Part shown: positions 1 to 6,452 of the stretch, piece by piece
Layout of the letters: every line of letters begins with the position of its first letter
How positions within the stretch are numbered: position 1 is the first letter of the stretch
NCBI GenBank assembly: GCA_030917245.1
Contig: JAUPVA010000079.1
Location: 1-15,605 of the forward strand
Origin: Patescibacteria group bacterium
GTDB taxonomy: Bacteria; Patescibacteriota; Saccharimonadia; Saccharimonadales; Saccharimonadaceae
Direction: 5' to 3'
Length of the DNA: 15,605 nt
Position numbers and translations under genes: made by a program
Notes under the pieces: generated by a model
The model's database searches: none
Told to the model about the DNA's origin: nothing
The model's input: only the letters and a program-made list of their open reading frames with translations

Positions 1-8
1 CGACCGAC

Positions 9-37
9 TTGACATACTTTTCATACTTATTTAGACT
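9..37 (+). promoter_or_regulatory. Promoter for the AbrB-MFS operon, leaderless type
   Basis: A perfect TTGACA -35 box (9-14), a 17-nt spacer and a TAGACT -10 box (32-37, 4 of 6 to TATAAT) lie directly before the ATG at 44. Only 6 nt separate the -10 box from the start codon, so transcription should begin at or next to the A of ATG, giving a leaderless message. No Shine-Dalgarno sequence is present. Confidence 0.7.
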
Positions 38-43
38 AGATTC

Positions 44-298
44 ATGGGTCATTCATTACATGACAAAAAACTGTACGGGACGGCAACAGTTGGCACAAAA
101 GGGCAAATTGTTATTCCTGCCGAAGCTCGAGAAGAACTCGGGATTTCTAGCGGAGACAAGCTTTATATTGCAGGGTCTGTTTCGAAGCGCGTATTATTTT
201 GCCTTAAAGAAGAGCAGCTACGAGAGCTTATAGAACAGCTGACGCAGGGCGTCGACGCCGCGAATCACATAATCGACCAAGCAAAAAAGAAAGGCTAA
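44..298 (+). CDS. AbrB/MazE/SpoVT-family DNA-binding protein
   Basis: This 84-residue protein carries a swapped-hairpin AbrB-type DNA-binding domain in its first half. The stretch GTATVGTKGQIVIPAEAREE (about residues 12-31), followed by LGISSGDKL, is the family signature. The rest is a short charged helix. Such proteins act as dimers, either as transition-state-type repressors or as antitoxins. No toxin-like gene follows; the next gene is an MFS exporter 7 nt downstream, so a local regulator of that exporter is the likelier role (inference). The ATG at 44 was chosen because a consensus promoter ends 6 nt before it. The start at 9 in another frame overlaps the -35 box and encodes nothing recognisable. 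Confidence 0.85.
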   Translation: MGHSLHDKKLYGTATVGTKGQIVIPAEAREELGISSGDKLYIAGSVSKRVLFCLKEEQLRELIEQLTQGVDAANHIIDQAKKKG

Positions 299-305
299 AC
301 ACAGT

Positions 306-2000
306 ATGCATCATCATTTATCCCTAAAGGGGAAGTTAGTAATCATGTTTTCGGTTATGGCCAGTCTGTTTTTGGTGGCGCTGGACCAAACAATTGTATC
401 GACGGCACTCGGCAAAATTGTTGAAGATTTTAATTCGTTTAGTAGCTTAAGCTGGATCGTTACGGCGTACCTGCTAACCACGACAGTGACAACCCCAATC
501 GCTGGTAAACTGTCTGACTTGTTTGGGCGTCGCAGTATGCTGCTAATTGGTGTTGCAGTTTTTGCTCTGGGCTCATTGTTTAGCGGAATGGCGGGTACGA
601 TTGATCAGCTGATTTGGGCTCGTGCATTCCAAGGAATTGGCGGAGGAATAATAACGGCAAATGCTTTTACTATTATTGGAGATTTATTCGCGGCTCGTGA
701 ACGTGGTCGATGGCAAGGTTTATTTGGGGCAGTGTTTGGAATCGCGTCTGTTATTGGTCCACTATTAGGGGGGTGGTTAACGGATGGGCACCAATTGTTT
801 ACTCTAACAACCGATTGGCGCTGGACATTCTTTATAAATGTTCCAATCGCCATTGTTGCATTCTTTTTGATAGCAATTTACTGCCCAAGCTTAAAGCACG
901 AAAGCCGTCCCAAAATTGACTTTGCCGGAGCTGGTTTACTGGCGCTGGCACTGGCTACTTTGGTGCTAGCTGTTGACAACACTGAGGTGACATTTGCCGG
1001 ACTGATGGATTGGGCGGGAATATCGCTTGTAACACTGCGATTCGTTATGGCTGCAATAATTGCGGTGGCAGTTGGATTATTGGTTTATGTGGAGCGTCGA
1101 GCGCCGCAACCAATGCTACCAATCGCATATTTTAAAAATGCAAATTTCTTAAAGATTGTTGGAATATCTATATTATTTGGTGTCGGTTTTATGGGAGCAA
1201 TTTTATACCTGACGCAATTTAACCAGCAGGTGTATGGTGCTTCGCCGACAGAGAGCGGGTTAATGCTACTGCCAATGATGGCCGGTATGATGACGGCAAG
1301 TATTGGGTCGGGGCAAGTTATCTCCCGATTTGGAAAATACAAAATTTTTATGCAGGTTGGTATTGTTATTGCGGCGGTTATGATTGGACTGCTAACGACG
1401 CTGAGCCCAGAAACTCCTTACTGGCATGAAGCCCTCATGATGCTGGGTGTCGGATTTGGTCTCGGATTAGTTATGCCGGTATTGAATATTGCCGTTCAGA
1501 GCGAATTTACCCAACGTGAATTGGGAGTTGCAACCAGTTCCGTCCAGCTGTTTAGGGGGCTTGGGTCAACAGTCGGTATTGCTGTGTTTGGTGCACTGCT
1601 AACTTCTGGGATATCGACGAACTTAGCCGGTATACAAAATGACGACTATCTTTCTGCTATTCGGCAGAGTCCAGCCGCGCAGCAAATAGGGGACCTTAAC
1701 GATTCAAATACATGGCTAACGCTCAATTCAGCTGATGTTAAGCAGAAGTTACGTGACGGCTTTGAACAGGGGATTAGTAATTCTGAGTTGCCGGCTTCTG
1801 CGAAGCAGCAAGCGGTGAAGTCATTTACCGATAAACAAGTCGAATATTCAGAAAAAGTGACACACGCTTTTAGCGATTCCATTCGCGATATCTTCCTTGC
1901 CTCTACGGTTACAATGGCTCTCGCCGCCGTCTTTGTGTTCATGCTGAAAGAGCGGGAGCTCGCAAAAGCAACTGCCGACGCTACACCGGGAGAAATGTAA
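306..2000 (+). CDS. MFS drug exporter, DHA2 (EmrB/QacA-like, 14-TM) family
   Basis: This 564-residue integral membrane protein belongs to the major facilitator superfamily, drug:H+ antiporter-2 group, which exports hydrophobic or toxic compounds using the proton gradient. Visible signatures are LDQTIV in helix 1 (residues 26-31), typical of DHA2; motif A, GKLSDLFGRR (67-76), between helices 2 and 3; and motif C, GPLLGGWL (151-158), in helix 5. Length and hydrophobic pattern fit 14 helices, with a longer soluble stretch near residues 440-530 before the last helix. It follows the AbrB-like gene after 7 nt and is probably co-transcribed with it. The start is uncertain: ATG 306 has only a weak AAAGG upstream, while ATG 345 (Met14) has AAGGGG at 327-332 at a rather long spacing; both keep all helices. 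Substrate is unknown. Confidence 0.9.
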   Translation: MHHHLSLKGKLVIMFSVMASLFLVALDQTIVSTALGKIVEDFNSFSSLSWIVTAYLLTTTVTTPIAGKLSDLFGRRSMLLIGVAVFALGSLFSGMAGTIDQLIWARAFQGIGGGIITANAFTIIGDLFAARERGRWQGLFGAVFGIASVIGPLLGGWLTDGHQLFTLTTDWRWTFFINVPIAIVAFFLIAIYCPSLKHESRPKIDFAGAGLLALALATLVLAVDNTEVTFAGLMDWAGISLVTLRFVMAAIIAVAVGLLVYVERRAPQPMLPIAYFKNANFLKIVGISILFGVGFMGAILYLTQFNQQVYGASPTESGLMLLPMMAGMMTASIGSGQVISRFGKYKIFMQVGIVIAAVMIGLLTTLSPETPYWHEALMMLGVGFGLGLVMPVLNIAVQSEFTQRELGVATSSVQLFRGLGSTVGIAVFGALLTSGISTNLAGIQNDDYLSAIRQSPAAQQIGDLNDSNTWLTLNSADVKQKLRDGFEQGISNSELPASAKQQAVKSFTDKQVEYSEKVTHAFSDSIRDIFLASTVTMALAAVFVFMLKERELAKATADATPGEM

Positions 2001-2028
2001 AACGCTAGTGTTTCACTACCGAAGGCGC

Positions 2029-2034
2029 TATACT
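2029..2034 (+). promoter_or_regulatory. -10 box of corA, leaderless type
   Basis: TATACT (5 of 6 to TATAAT) ends 8 nt before the corA ATG at 2043. No good -35 hexamer is visible 16-18 nt upstream and no Shine-Dalgarno sequence lies in the gap. The whole MFS-corA intergenic gap is 42 nt. Confidence 0.55.
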
Positions 2035-2042
2035 GTCAGCAA

Positions 2043-2978
2043 ATGTTAGCGTACTATGCAAAGCGCTCACCGGGTGAGGAATTTGAACGGATTAGTAAGC
2101 CACTTCCAGAAGTAGGCGTATGGATTGATGGCTCGAATGTCAGTGATATCGAGATTGATAGTCTCATTGAACGATATGCACTTGATCGTAATATTGTTCG
2201 GGACGTGCGTGACCGAAATGAGTTGCCGCGTGTCGAATACTCGAACGGAACGTCGTACGTATTTGTGCGATTGCCTAAAATTTCGAAGGCGGGACACGTT
2301 CGCACATTGCCATTGTTGTGCGTACTTGGCGACAAGATGTTTATGACGTTAAGCACCGGCGACAGCGTTGCGCCTGAATCACTCGCCTTGTCGACTTTGC
2401 CCATTACAACTGATCATACCGAAACACTGCTGCTTGGAGTGATGGCGGCAATCGTGTCGACATTCGAAGACATGATTTCGCATACTAATCGTTCCATTAC
2501 CGACACGGCAAACCGTTTAAAAACTCACGATATTACCAACCGAGATTTTATCCATTTTGTAACGGTTGAGGCTAACCTGAATCACTGCCGAATGAATTTA
2601 GACAGTACACTAGTCATGGCAAAGAGACTACACGAAAATAAGCGAGAAACCCTTGGCGAAGATAGCTTAGAGGCACTCGACGACATTGCGCTGCATATTC
2701 AGCAGCTACTTGTGTCGATAGACAGTCATTTAGGTAGCGTTGAAAGTATTCGGAACGCGTATGGAACGATTGCGAATAATACATTAAACCAGCGCATGAA
2801 AACATTAACGGTATTTACGGTACTTATAACGTTACCGAATGTATTTTATGGAATGTACGGCATGAATGTGGCACTGCCATACGGCGATTCGCCATGGGCA
2901 TATGCGATGGTTGTCGGCGCCAGTATGACGGCAATTTTGCTGGTGTATGCGATTGCGAAAAAACTTCGAATTTTTTGA
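2043..2978 (+). CDS. corA: CorA-family divalent metal ion transporter
   Basis: This 311-residue protein is a CorA-type magnesium/cobalt channel, which works as a homopentamer in the cytoplasmic membrane. The family hallmark YGMN is at residues 272-275, at the end of the first of two C-terminal membrane helices (about 255-272 and 284-304). The preceding 250 residues are the soluble funnel domain, and the long helical part (about 140-250) fits the stalk. The C-terminus KKLRIF ends in basic residues, as in other CorA proteins. The gene stands alone, with its own -10 box 8 nt before the ATG. A second protein family linked to Mg2+ handling (paired CBS domains, 7253-8281) is in the same window. Ion preference cannot be read from the sequence. 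Confidence 0.9.
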   Translation: MLAYYAKRSPGEEFERISKPLPEVGVWIDGSNVSDIEIDSLIERYALDRNIVRDVRDRNELPRVEYSNGTSYVFVRLPKISKAGHVRTLPLLCVLGDKMFMTLSTGDSVAPESLALSTLPITTDHTETLLLGVMAAIVSTFEDMISHTNRSITDTANRLKTHDITNRDFIHFVTVEANLNHCRMNLDSTLVMAKRLHENKRETLGEDSLEALDDIALHIQQLLVSIDSHLGSVESIRNAYGTIANNTLNQRMKTLTVFTVLITLPNVFYGMYGMNVALPYGDSPWAYAMVVGASMTAILLVYAIAKKLRIF

Positions 2979-3031
2979 GCAAATACCAGTAGTTAACAGA
3001 GGTAGTCATAAGCGTGTTCACCCCATAGGAA

Positions 3032-3060
3032 TTGACTGAAAGCGATTTTTTTGTTACTAT
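3032..3060 (+). promoter_or_regulatory. Promoter of the pre-RNR transcript
   Basis: TTGACT (3032-3037, 5 of 6 to consensus), a 17-nt spacer and TACTAT (3055-3060, 4 of 6) form a credible sigma70-type promoter inside the corA-RNR gap. The expected start is near 3067. Unlike most promoters in this window, no start codon lies at the predicted +1; about 100 nt of structured leader follow before the first reasonable ATG at 3166. Confidence 0.6.
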
Positions 3061-3165
3061 CATCGTTGTGTTCTTTGCGGCCAAAACACGAAAATAATAA
3101 TTTAAAGGTCGAACGCTCGCAAAGAATCGTCCGCCCTATAAGAGCGGACACGGAGCATAAACTAC

Positions 3166-3258
3166 ATGCCAATCGCAATCGAGTTTGCGCCAAGTCGCAG
3201 CAAACGGATCGCAGTGGATGTGGTGCCTGCCGAATGGCAAAAGTACATTGAGCAATAA
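3166..3258 (+). CDS. Possible 30-residue leader peptide or small protein
   Basis: ATG at 3166 opens 30 codons ending in TAA. The product begins MPIAIEFAPSRSKRIAVDVV and continues PAEWQKYIEQ. A GGAG (3152-3155) lies 10 nt before the ATG, just after the 3129-3149 hairpin. The composition looks protein-like, with alternating hydrophobic residues and then an amphipathic end, but I recognise no family. The reading frame stays open for 26 more codons after the TAA, through the 9-bp hairpin and the terminator to a TGA at 3337. The ORF may therefore be a leader peptide, a genuine small protein, or the front half of a gene of about 57 codons broken by one CAA-to-TAA change. Translation is not proven. 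Confidence 0.3.
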   Translation: MPIAIEFAPSRSKRIAVDVVPAEWQKYIEQ

Positions 3259-3302
3259 GCTCGACTCGTAGACGGCACATACGCTGTCTACATCCCAACA
3301 AG

Positions 3303-3333
3303 AAAATCATCCCAAGGCACCGGGATGATTTTT
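3303..3333 (+). terminator. Intrinsic terminator upstream of the RNR gene
   Basis: AAAATCATCCC (3303-3313) pairs perfectly with GGGATGATTTT (3322-3332) around an 8-nt loop, and the T-run ATTTTTGTTTG follows. This should end transcription from the promoter at 3032-3060, unless an alternative structure prevents it. The RNR gene therefore needs its own promoter or regulated read-through. Confidence 0.85.
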
Positions 3334-3355
3334 GTTTGATGTAAAAAGTTCAAGA

Positions 3356-3403
3356 GTGACTGAAGTCACACGTGTCTAGTGTCATGGACGTCTACAATGA
3401 CAC
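3356..3403 (+). promoter_or_regulatory. Palindrome-rich control region of the RNR gene
   Basis: Three inverted repeats crowd into 48 nt: GTGACT-GA-AGTCAC (3356-3369), ACACGTGT (3368-3375) and GTGTCAT (3379-3385) with its perfect complement ATGACAC (3397-3403) across 11 nt. Possible -10 boxes are TACAAT (3393-3398) and GATAAT (3411-3416), but neither has a convincing -35 box. The repeats look like operator sites or a leader hairpin. ACAC-N7-GTGT (3368-3382) resembles an NrdR box but has one base fewer in the centre than the usual 16-bp site, so I do not call it one. Confidence 0.45.
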
Positions 3404-3444
3404 AACTGTCGATAATAAAACGAGGGTTGAATCCAGCCCGAAAG

Positions 3445-3450
3445 AGGAGG
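3445..3450 (+). promoter_or_regulatory. Shine-Dalgarno site that fixes the RNR start
   Basis: A perfect AGGAGG lies 11 nt before ATG 3462. No comparable site precedes the upstream in-frame starts GTG 3372 and ATG 3384, both of which lie inside the palindrome cluster. This decides the RNR start in favour of 3462. Confidence 0.7.
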
Positions 3451-3461
3451 GATACGGGCGT

Positions 3462-5729
3462 ATGAAAACACCGACAAGTCAAAAGCAAGCGAGTATCGAA
3501 ATGGTGCGTAAACGCGATGGTCGCTTGGTCGAATTTGAATTAGATAAGATTGTTCAAGCTATTCGAAAAGCACTCGAAGAAACAGGTGAAGGTTCTTTTG
3601 AAGAGTCGGGAGCAATTGCGTCAGCTGTCGTACGTAAGCTGGCATCGTTTGCTGCTAAGCATGATTCGTATCTTCCCGATGTCGAAGCGATCCAGGATGA
3701 GGTTGAGCGACAACTCATGCGTGCTGGCTTTATGACGACGGCAAAGGCATTTATCTTATACCGAGACGAACATATGCGACAGCGCCAAATGGAGCGAGAG
3801 GTGCCAGAGAGTGTGAGACGAGCCGTTGCTGAGAGTGGACAATACTTTACCTCTTCGTACCAAGAATTTATTTTTTACCAGTTCTACGCCCGATGGCGCG
3901 AAGATCTCGGCCGACGTGAAACATGGGTAGAAGCAATCGATCGTTTTATGGAATACATGCGAGAGCGGCTTGGGAAAAAACTAACAAAGGCTGAGTACGA
4001 TGAAGTCCGACAGGCAATTCTGGTTCGTGATATTTGTCCGTCGATGCGGCTTTTGTGGTCGGCGGGCGAGGCTTGCAGGGCGACCAATGTCTGCGCGTAT
4101 AACTGCGCGTACATAGCACCAACAAATTGGCGCGATTTATCAGAAATAATGTATGTATCGATGTGTGGTGCGGGGTGCGGATTTGCCGTCGAGCCCGAAA
4201 ACGTTGAGCAATTTCCTCAGATTAAAAAACAAACAGGCAAAACAAAGCCGGCTATTGTTGTACAAGACAGCAAAGAAGGCTGGTGTGAGGCATACGCCAG
4301 CGCTTGCGATACATGGGCCAGTGGTTACGATGTAGAAATCGACTACAGTCAGCTGCGTCCGGCAGGAGCTCGGTTGATAACAATGGGTGGTCGTTCGTCG
4401 GGACCGGCTCCGCTACGAGATCTTATGAATTTTACGCGAAATAAAATGCTTTCACGTCAAGGTCGTCGACTAAATACGCTAGACCTTCATGACATAATTT
4501 GTCAGATTGGGCTCATTGTCGTAGCCGGTGGCGTACGTCGTTCGGCACTAATCTCGCTGTCGGCGCTCGATGATCTGGCAATGCGAGATTCGAAAAAAGG
4601 TGCGTTTTGGCAAACCGAAGGTCAGCGTTCAATGGCAAACAACTCGGCCGTGTACGAAGCAAAACCTACGGCGGCTGAGTTTTTAGAAGAGTGGACGGCA
4701 CTTGTCACGTCGGGTACGGGCGAGCGAGGTATCTTTAATCGGGGTGGACTTGAATCTCAAGTGCCGACGCGGCGCTGGCAGGCTATTAAGGACGTCTCTC
4801 AGGTAGGTGTCAACCCCTGCGGTGAAATTTATCTTCGCCCGAAGCAATTCTGTAACCTGACGTCGATTGTTGTCCGCCCTGATGATGACATGAAGAACCT
4901 GCAGCGGAAAATGCGCCTGGCTGCATTGGTTGGTACGTATCAGGCGACACTGCTTGACTTTGGATACCTGGACAAAAGATGGCGTGACAATTGTGAAGAG
5001 GAACAGCTGCTCGGCGTTTCTATTACAGGCTACTACGACAATGAAATTGTTCGCAATGATGCAAATCTTGATTCACTTCGTGAAGAAGCAGTTAAGGCTA
5101 ATAAAGTTTACGCTGCAAAGCTTGGGGTGAACGAATCAACGGCGATTACGTGTGTGAAGCCACACGGAAACTCGGGTCAGTTGCTTGGCGTTGGCTCGGG
5201 TATGCACCCATGGTATGCCAAGTATTACATTCGGCGTGTTCGAATTAGTGTTAACGACCCATTGCTGCAATTAGCAAAGGATCAGGGAGTGCCCATGTTC
5301 CCTGAAGTAGGCTATTCAACGGCGACGGCTACCACGATGGTTCTTGAATTTCCGATTAAAGCACCTGATGGAGCGATTGTTGCAGAAGACGTGTCTGCCC
5401 TGACGATGCTCGAAGAGTGGAAACGACTGAAGATTCACTTTACTGAACACAATCCGTCGGTAACGATATACGTAGGGGATGATGAATGGCTGAGCGTTGC
5501 AAATTTTGTATACGATAATTGGGAAATTGTTGGTGGTCTTTCATTTTTGCCGCGCAACGATCATGTTTATCAGCTAGCACCGTATGAAGAAATAACTGAA
5601 GATGAGTATGAAAAACGAGCTGCAGCCTTGGGTAGTTTAGATTTTTCGAAGCTCGTAGTGTACGAACAACAAGACCAGACTACGGGGGCTAAAGAATTGG
5701 CGTGCGTGGCCGGTGTATGTGAAACGTAA
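3462..5729 (+). CDS. nrdJ: Adenosylcobalamin-dependent (class II) ribonucleoside-triphosphate reductase
   Basis: This 755-residue enzyme reduces ribonucleotides to deoxyribonucleotides with a thiyl radical generated from adenosylcobalamin. An N-terminal ATP-cone (about residues 12-108) senses ATP/dATP. The barrel resembles the monomeric Lactobacillus RTPR type: PSMRLLWSAG (193-202), AYNCAY with redox Cys215, and NPCGE (451-455) with the Asn-Cys-Glu active-site triad and radical Cys453. Cys464 is 11 residues further on, the same spacing as Cys408-Cys419 in the Lactobacillus leichmannii enzyme. The C-terminal pair Cys748/Cys753 (CVAGVC) is the CX4C shuttle that is re-reduced by a thioredoxin-like donor. 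A frame open back to GTG 3372 would add 30 poorly conserved-looking residues; the AGGAGG at 3445 supports ATG 3462. Assignment to triphosphate rather than diphosphate substrate is by family resemblance. No B12-synthesis gene is nearby, so the cofactor is probably scavenged. Confidence 0.92.
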   Translation: MKTPTSQKQASIEMVRKRDGRLVEFELDKIVQAIRKALEETGEGSFEESGAIASAVVRKLASFAAKHDSYLPDVEAIQDEVERQLMRAGFMTTAKAFILYRDEHMRQRQMEREVPESVRRAVAESGQYFTSSYQEFIFYQFYARWREDLGRRETWVEAIDRFMEYMRERLGKKLTKAEYDEVRQAILVRDICPSMRLLWSAGEACRATNVCAYNCAYIAPTNWRDLSEIMYVSMCGAGCGFAVEPENVEQFPQIKKQTGKTKPAIVVQDSKEGWCEAYASACDTWASGYDVEIDYSQLRPAGARLITMGGRSSGPAPLRDLMNFTRNKMLSRQGRRLNTLDLHDIICQIGLIVVAGGVRRSALISLSALDDLAMRDSKKGAFWQTEGQRSMANNSAVYEAKPTAAEFLEEWTALVTSGTGERGIFNRGGLESQVPTRRWQAIKDVSQVGVNPCGEIYLRPKQFCNLTSIVVRPDDDMKNLQRKMRLAALVGTYQATLLDFGYLDKRWRDNCEEEQLLGVSITGYYDNEIVRNDANLDSLREEAVKANKVYAAKLGVNESTAITCVKPHGNSGQLLGVGSGMHPWYAKYYIRRVRISVNDPLLQLAKDQGVPMFPEVGYSTATATTMVLEFPIKAPDGAIVAEDVSALTMLEEWKRLKIHFTEHNPSVTIYVGDDEWLSVANFVYDNWEIVGGLSFLPRNDHVYQLAPYEEITEDEYEKRAAALGSLDFSKLVVYEQQDQTTGAKELACVAGVCET

Positions 5730-5742
5730 GGGAGTAGTCAGC

Positions 5743-5767
5743 AAAAAAAGTAATCAGAGTTGATTAC
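5743..5767 (-). terminator. Intrinsic terminator of the Crp/Fnr-type gene, overlapping its stop codon
   Basis: On the minus strand GTAATCA and TGATTAC form a 7-bp hairpin with a 4-nt loop, followed by seven T (5743-5749 on the plus strand are all A). The TGA stop codon (5754-5756) is inside the 3' arm of the stem, so a terminating ribosome would sit on the hairpin. No U-run exists on the plus side, so this does not serve the converging RNR gene. Confidence 0.75.
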
Positions 5768-6404
5768 CGATTGTAGCCTCGAGTCGAGATGTGTCGGGGA
5801 TAAAGATTGATCCAGTTCGTACTTCAACGAGACCATCTTGCTTAAGCACGCTCATAGCGCGGTTCACTGTTTCACGAGAAAGACCAGAGCGTTTAGCGAT
5901 ATCTTTTTCGGTGAGTGGAATCAGTGAGCCGCCGCTTTCATTTTTTTGACCAAACCGTGCGGAGGCATTAAGCAATTCAAACACCAAGCGACTTTTGGCT
6001 TTGCCGCCCATAAGGTGAGCCATGCGCCGCATGAGCCCGTCGGTTCCGTAATATACCCGACTGAGCAAGTCAAAGCAGACATCAGGATGCAACCTAATAA
6101 ATTCGACTACGTCTTGAGCGGGTGCAACTCGCATGGTTACGGAACTCGCTGTTTCGAAGAAGTAGTCGTTATGATTGTGATTGATTGCCAGCGACATAGG
6201 AAAGTATGCGCCCGGCTTGAAGGTGTTTACGACCACTTCATTACCTGCAGAGGAAATATCGTATTCGATAACATGGCCGCTTACGAGAAGAAAAATGGTT
6301 TCAAGCTCATCACCGGGACGAATAAGTAGTTCTCCTTTGCCGTAATGAACAACAGGGTAATCGCTAAAGAAGAATTGTACTTTCTCACTAATTTGGCTAA
6401 CCAT
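5754..6404 (-). CDS. Crp/Fnr-family transcriptional regulator
   Basis: This 216-residue protein has the Crp/Fnr layout: an N-terminal cyclic-nucleotide-binding-type beta barrel (about residues 18-105), a long dimerisation helix (about 108-148) and a C-terminal winged helix (about 163-203) with the typical LTEKDIAKRSGLSRETVNRAM turn region. Only one cysteine is visible (Cys110), so it is not an Fnr-type iron-sulfur sensor, and the cAMP-contact RS-A/E signature of Crp is not evident; the ligand is unknown. The longest ORF starts at 6443, but ATG 6404 is preceded by TATAGT with a 9-nt gap, fitting the leaderless pattern. It lies 48 nt downstream of the DsbA-like gene on the same strand, with its own promoter in between. 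Confidence 0.88.
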   Translation of the reverse strand: MVSQISEKVQFFFSDYPVVHYGKGELLIRPGDELETIFLLVSGHVIEYDISSAGNEVVVNTFKPGAYFPMSLAINHNHNDYFFETASSVTMRVAPAQDVVEFIRLHPDVCFDLLSRVYYGTDGLMRRMAHLMGGKAKSRLVFELLNASARFGQKNESGGSLIPLTEKDIAKRSGLSRETVNRAMSVLKQDGLVEVRTGSIFIPDTSRLEATIGNQL

Positions 6405-6413
6405 ACTACCGCC

Positions 6414-6443
6414 ACTATACTCGCCGCCTAGAGGAGTCGGCAA
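6414..6443 (-). promoter_or_regulatory. Promoter of the Crp/Fnr-type gene, leaderless type
   Basis: On the minus strand TTGCCG (6438-6443, 4 of 6) and TATAGT (6414-6419, 5 of 6) are separated by 18 nt, and the -10 box ends 9 nt before ATG 6404. The pair sits in the short gap after the DsbA-like gene. Confidence 0.55.
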
Positions 6444-6452
6444 GGTAGATTG

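Larger units (their letters stand above)
3067..3334 (+). ncRNA. Candidate structured RNA or attenuator leader upstream of the RNR gene
   Basis: Between the promoter at 3032-3060 and the terminator at 3303-3333 lies a transcript of about 268 nt with clear secondary structure. TTCTTTGCG (3071-3079) is the perfect complement of CGCAAAGAA (3118-3126). GTCCGC (3129-3134) pairs with GCGGAC (3144-3149) around a 9-nt loop. GTAGACGGC (3268-3276) pairs with GCTGTCTAC (3283-3291) around ACATAC, with one G-U pair. Alternative pairings exist: GGATGTGG (3216-3223) can pair with CTACATCC (3288-3295), and GGGATG of the terminator can pair with CATCCC at 3291-3296 instead of 3308-3313. A 30-codon ORF (3166-3258) lies inside. 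It could be a free small RNA, a leader-peptide attenuator for the RNR, or a decayed gene. By eye it lacks hallmarks of tmRNA, RNase P RNA, SRP RNA and the cobalamin riboswitch. Confidence 0.45.

Noticed and set aside
44..298. Antitoxin of a toxin-antitoxin pair
   Set aside because: The AbrB-like fold is shared with MazE antitoxins, but no toxin-sized gene lies next to it.
1646..1942. 98-residue minus-strand ORF inside the MFS gene
   Set aside because: Shadow ORF opposite a conserved exporter.
2955..2978. A/T hairpin (A6...T6) at the corA stop as a terminator
   Set aside because: The stem is only A-T pairs with no GC core, too weak to call.
2993..3310. 105-residue minus-strand ORF across the pre-RNR region
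   Set aside because: Composition is not protein-like (many Cys/Arg/Leu), and it runs antisense through the hairpins and terminator.
3067..3334. tmRNA, RNase P RNA, SRP RNA or cobalamin riboswitch
   Set aside because: None of the conserved cores (tmRNA tRNA-like ends, RNase P core, SRP GGAAGCAGC-type loop, B12 box) could be found by eye.
3368..3382. NrdR box ACAC-N7-GTGT
   Set aside because: Centre is one base short of the usual 16-bp site and no second box is present in phase; kept only as part of the palindrome cluster.
3372..3461. N-terminal extension of the RNR from GTG 3372 or ATG 3384
   Set aside because: The 30 residues show no family similarity, no ribosome site precedes them, and they cover the palindromes; AGGAGG before ATG 3462 is far better.
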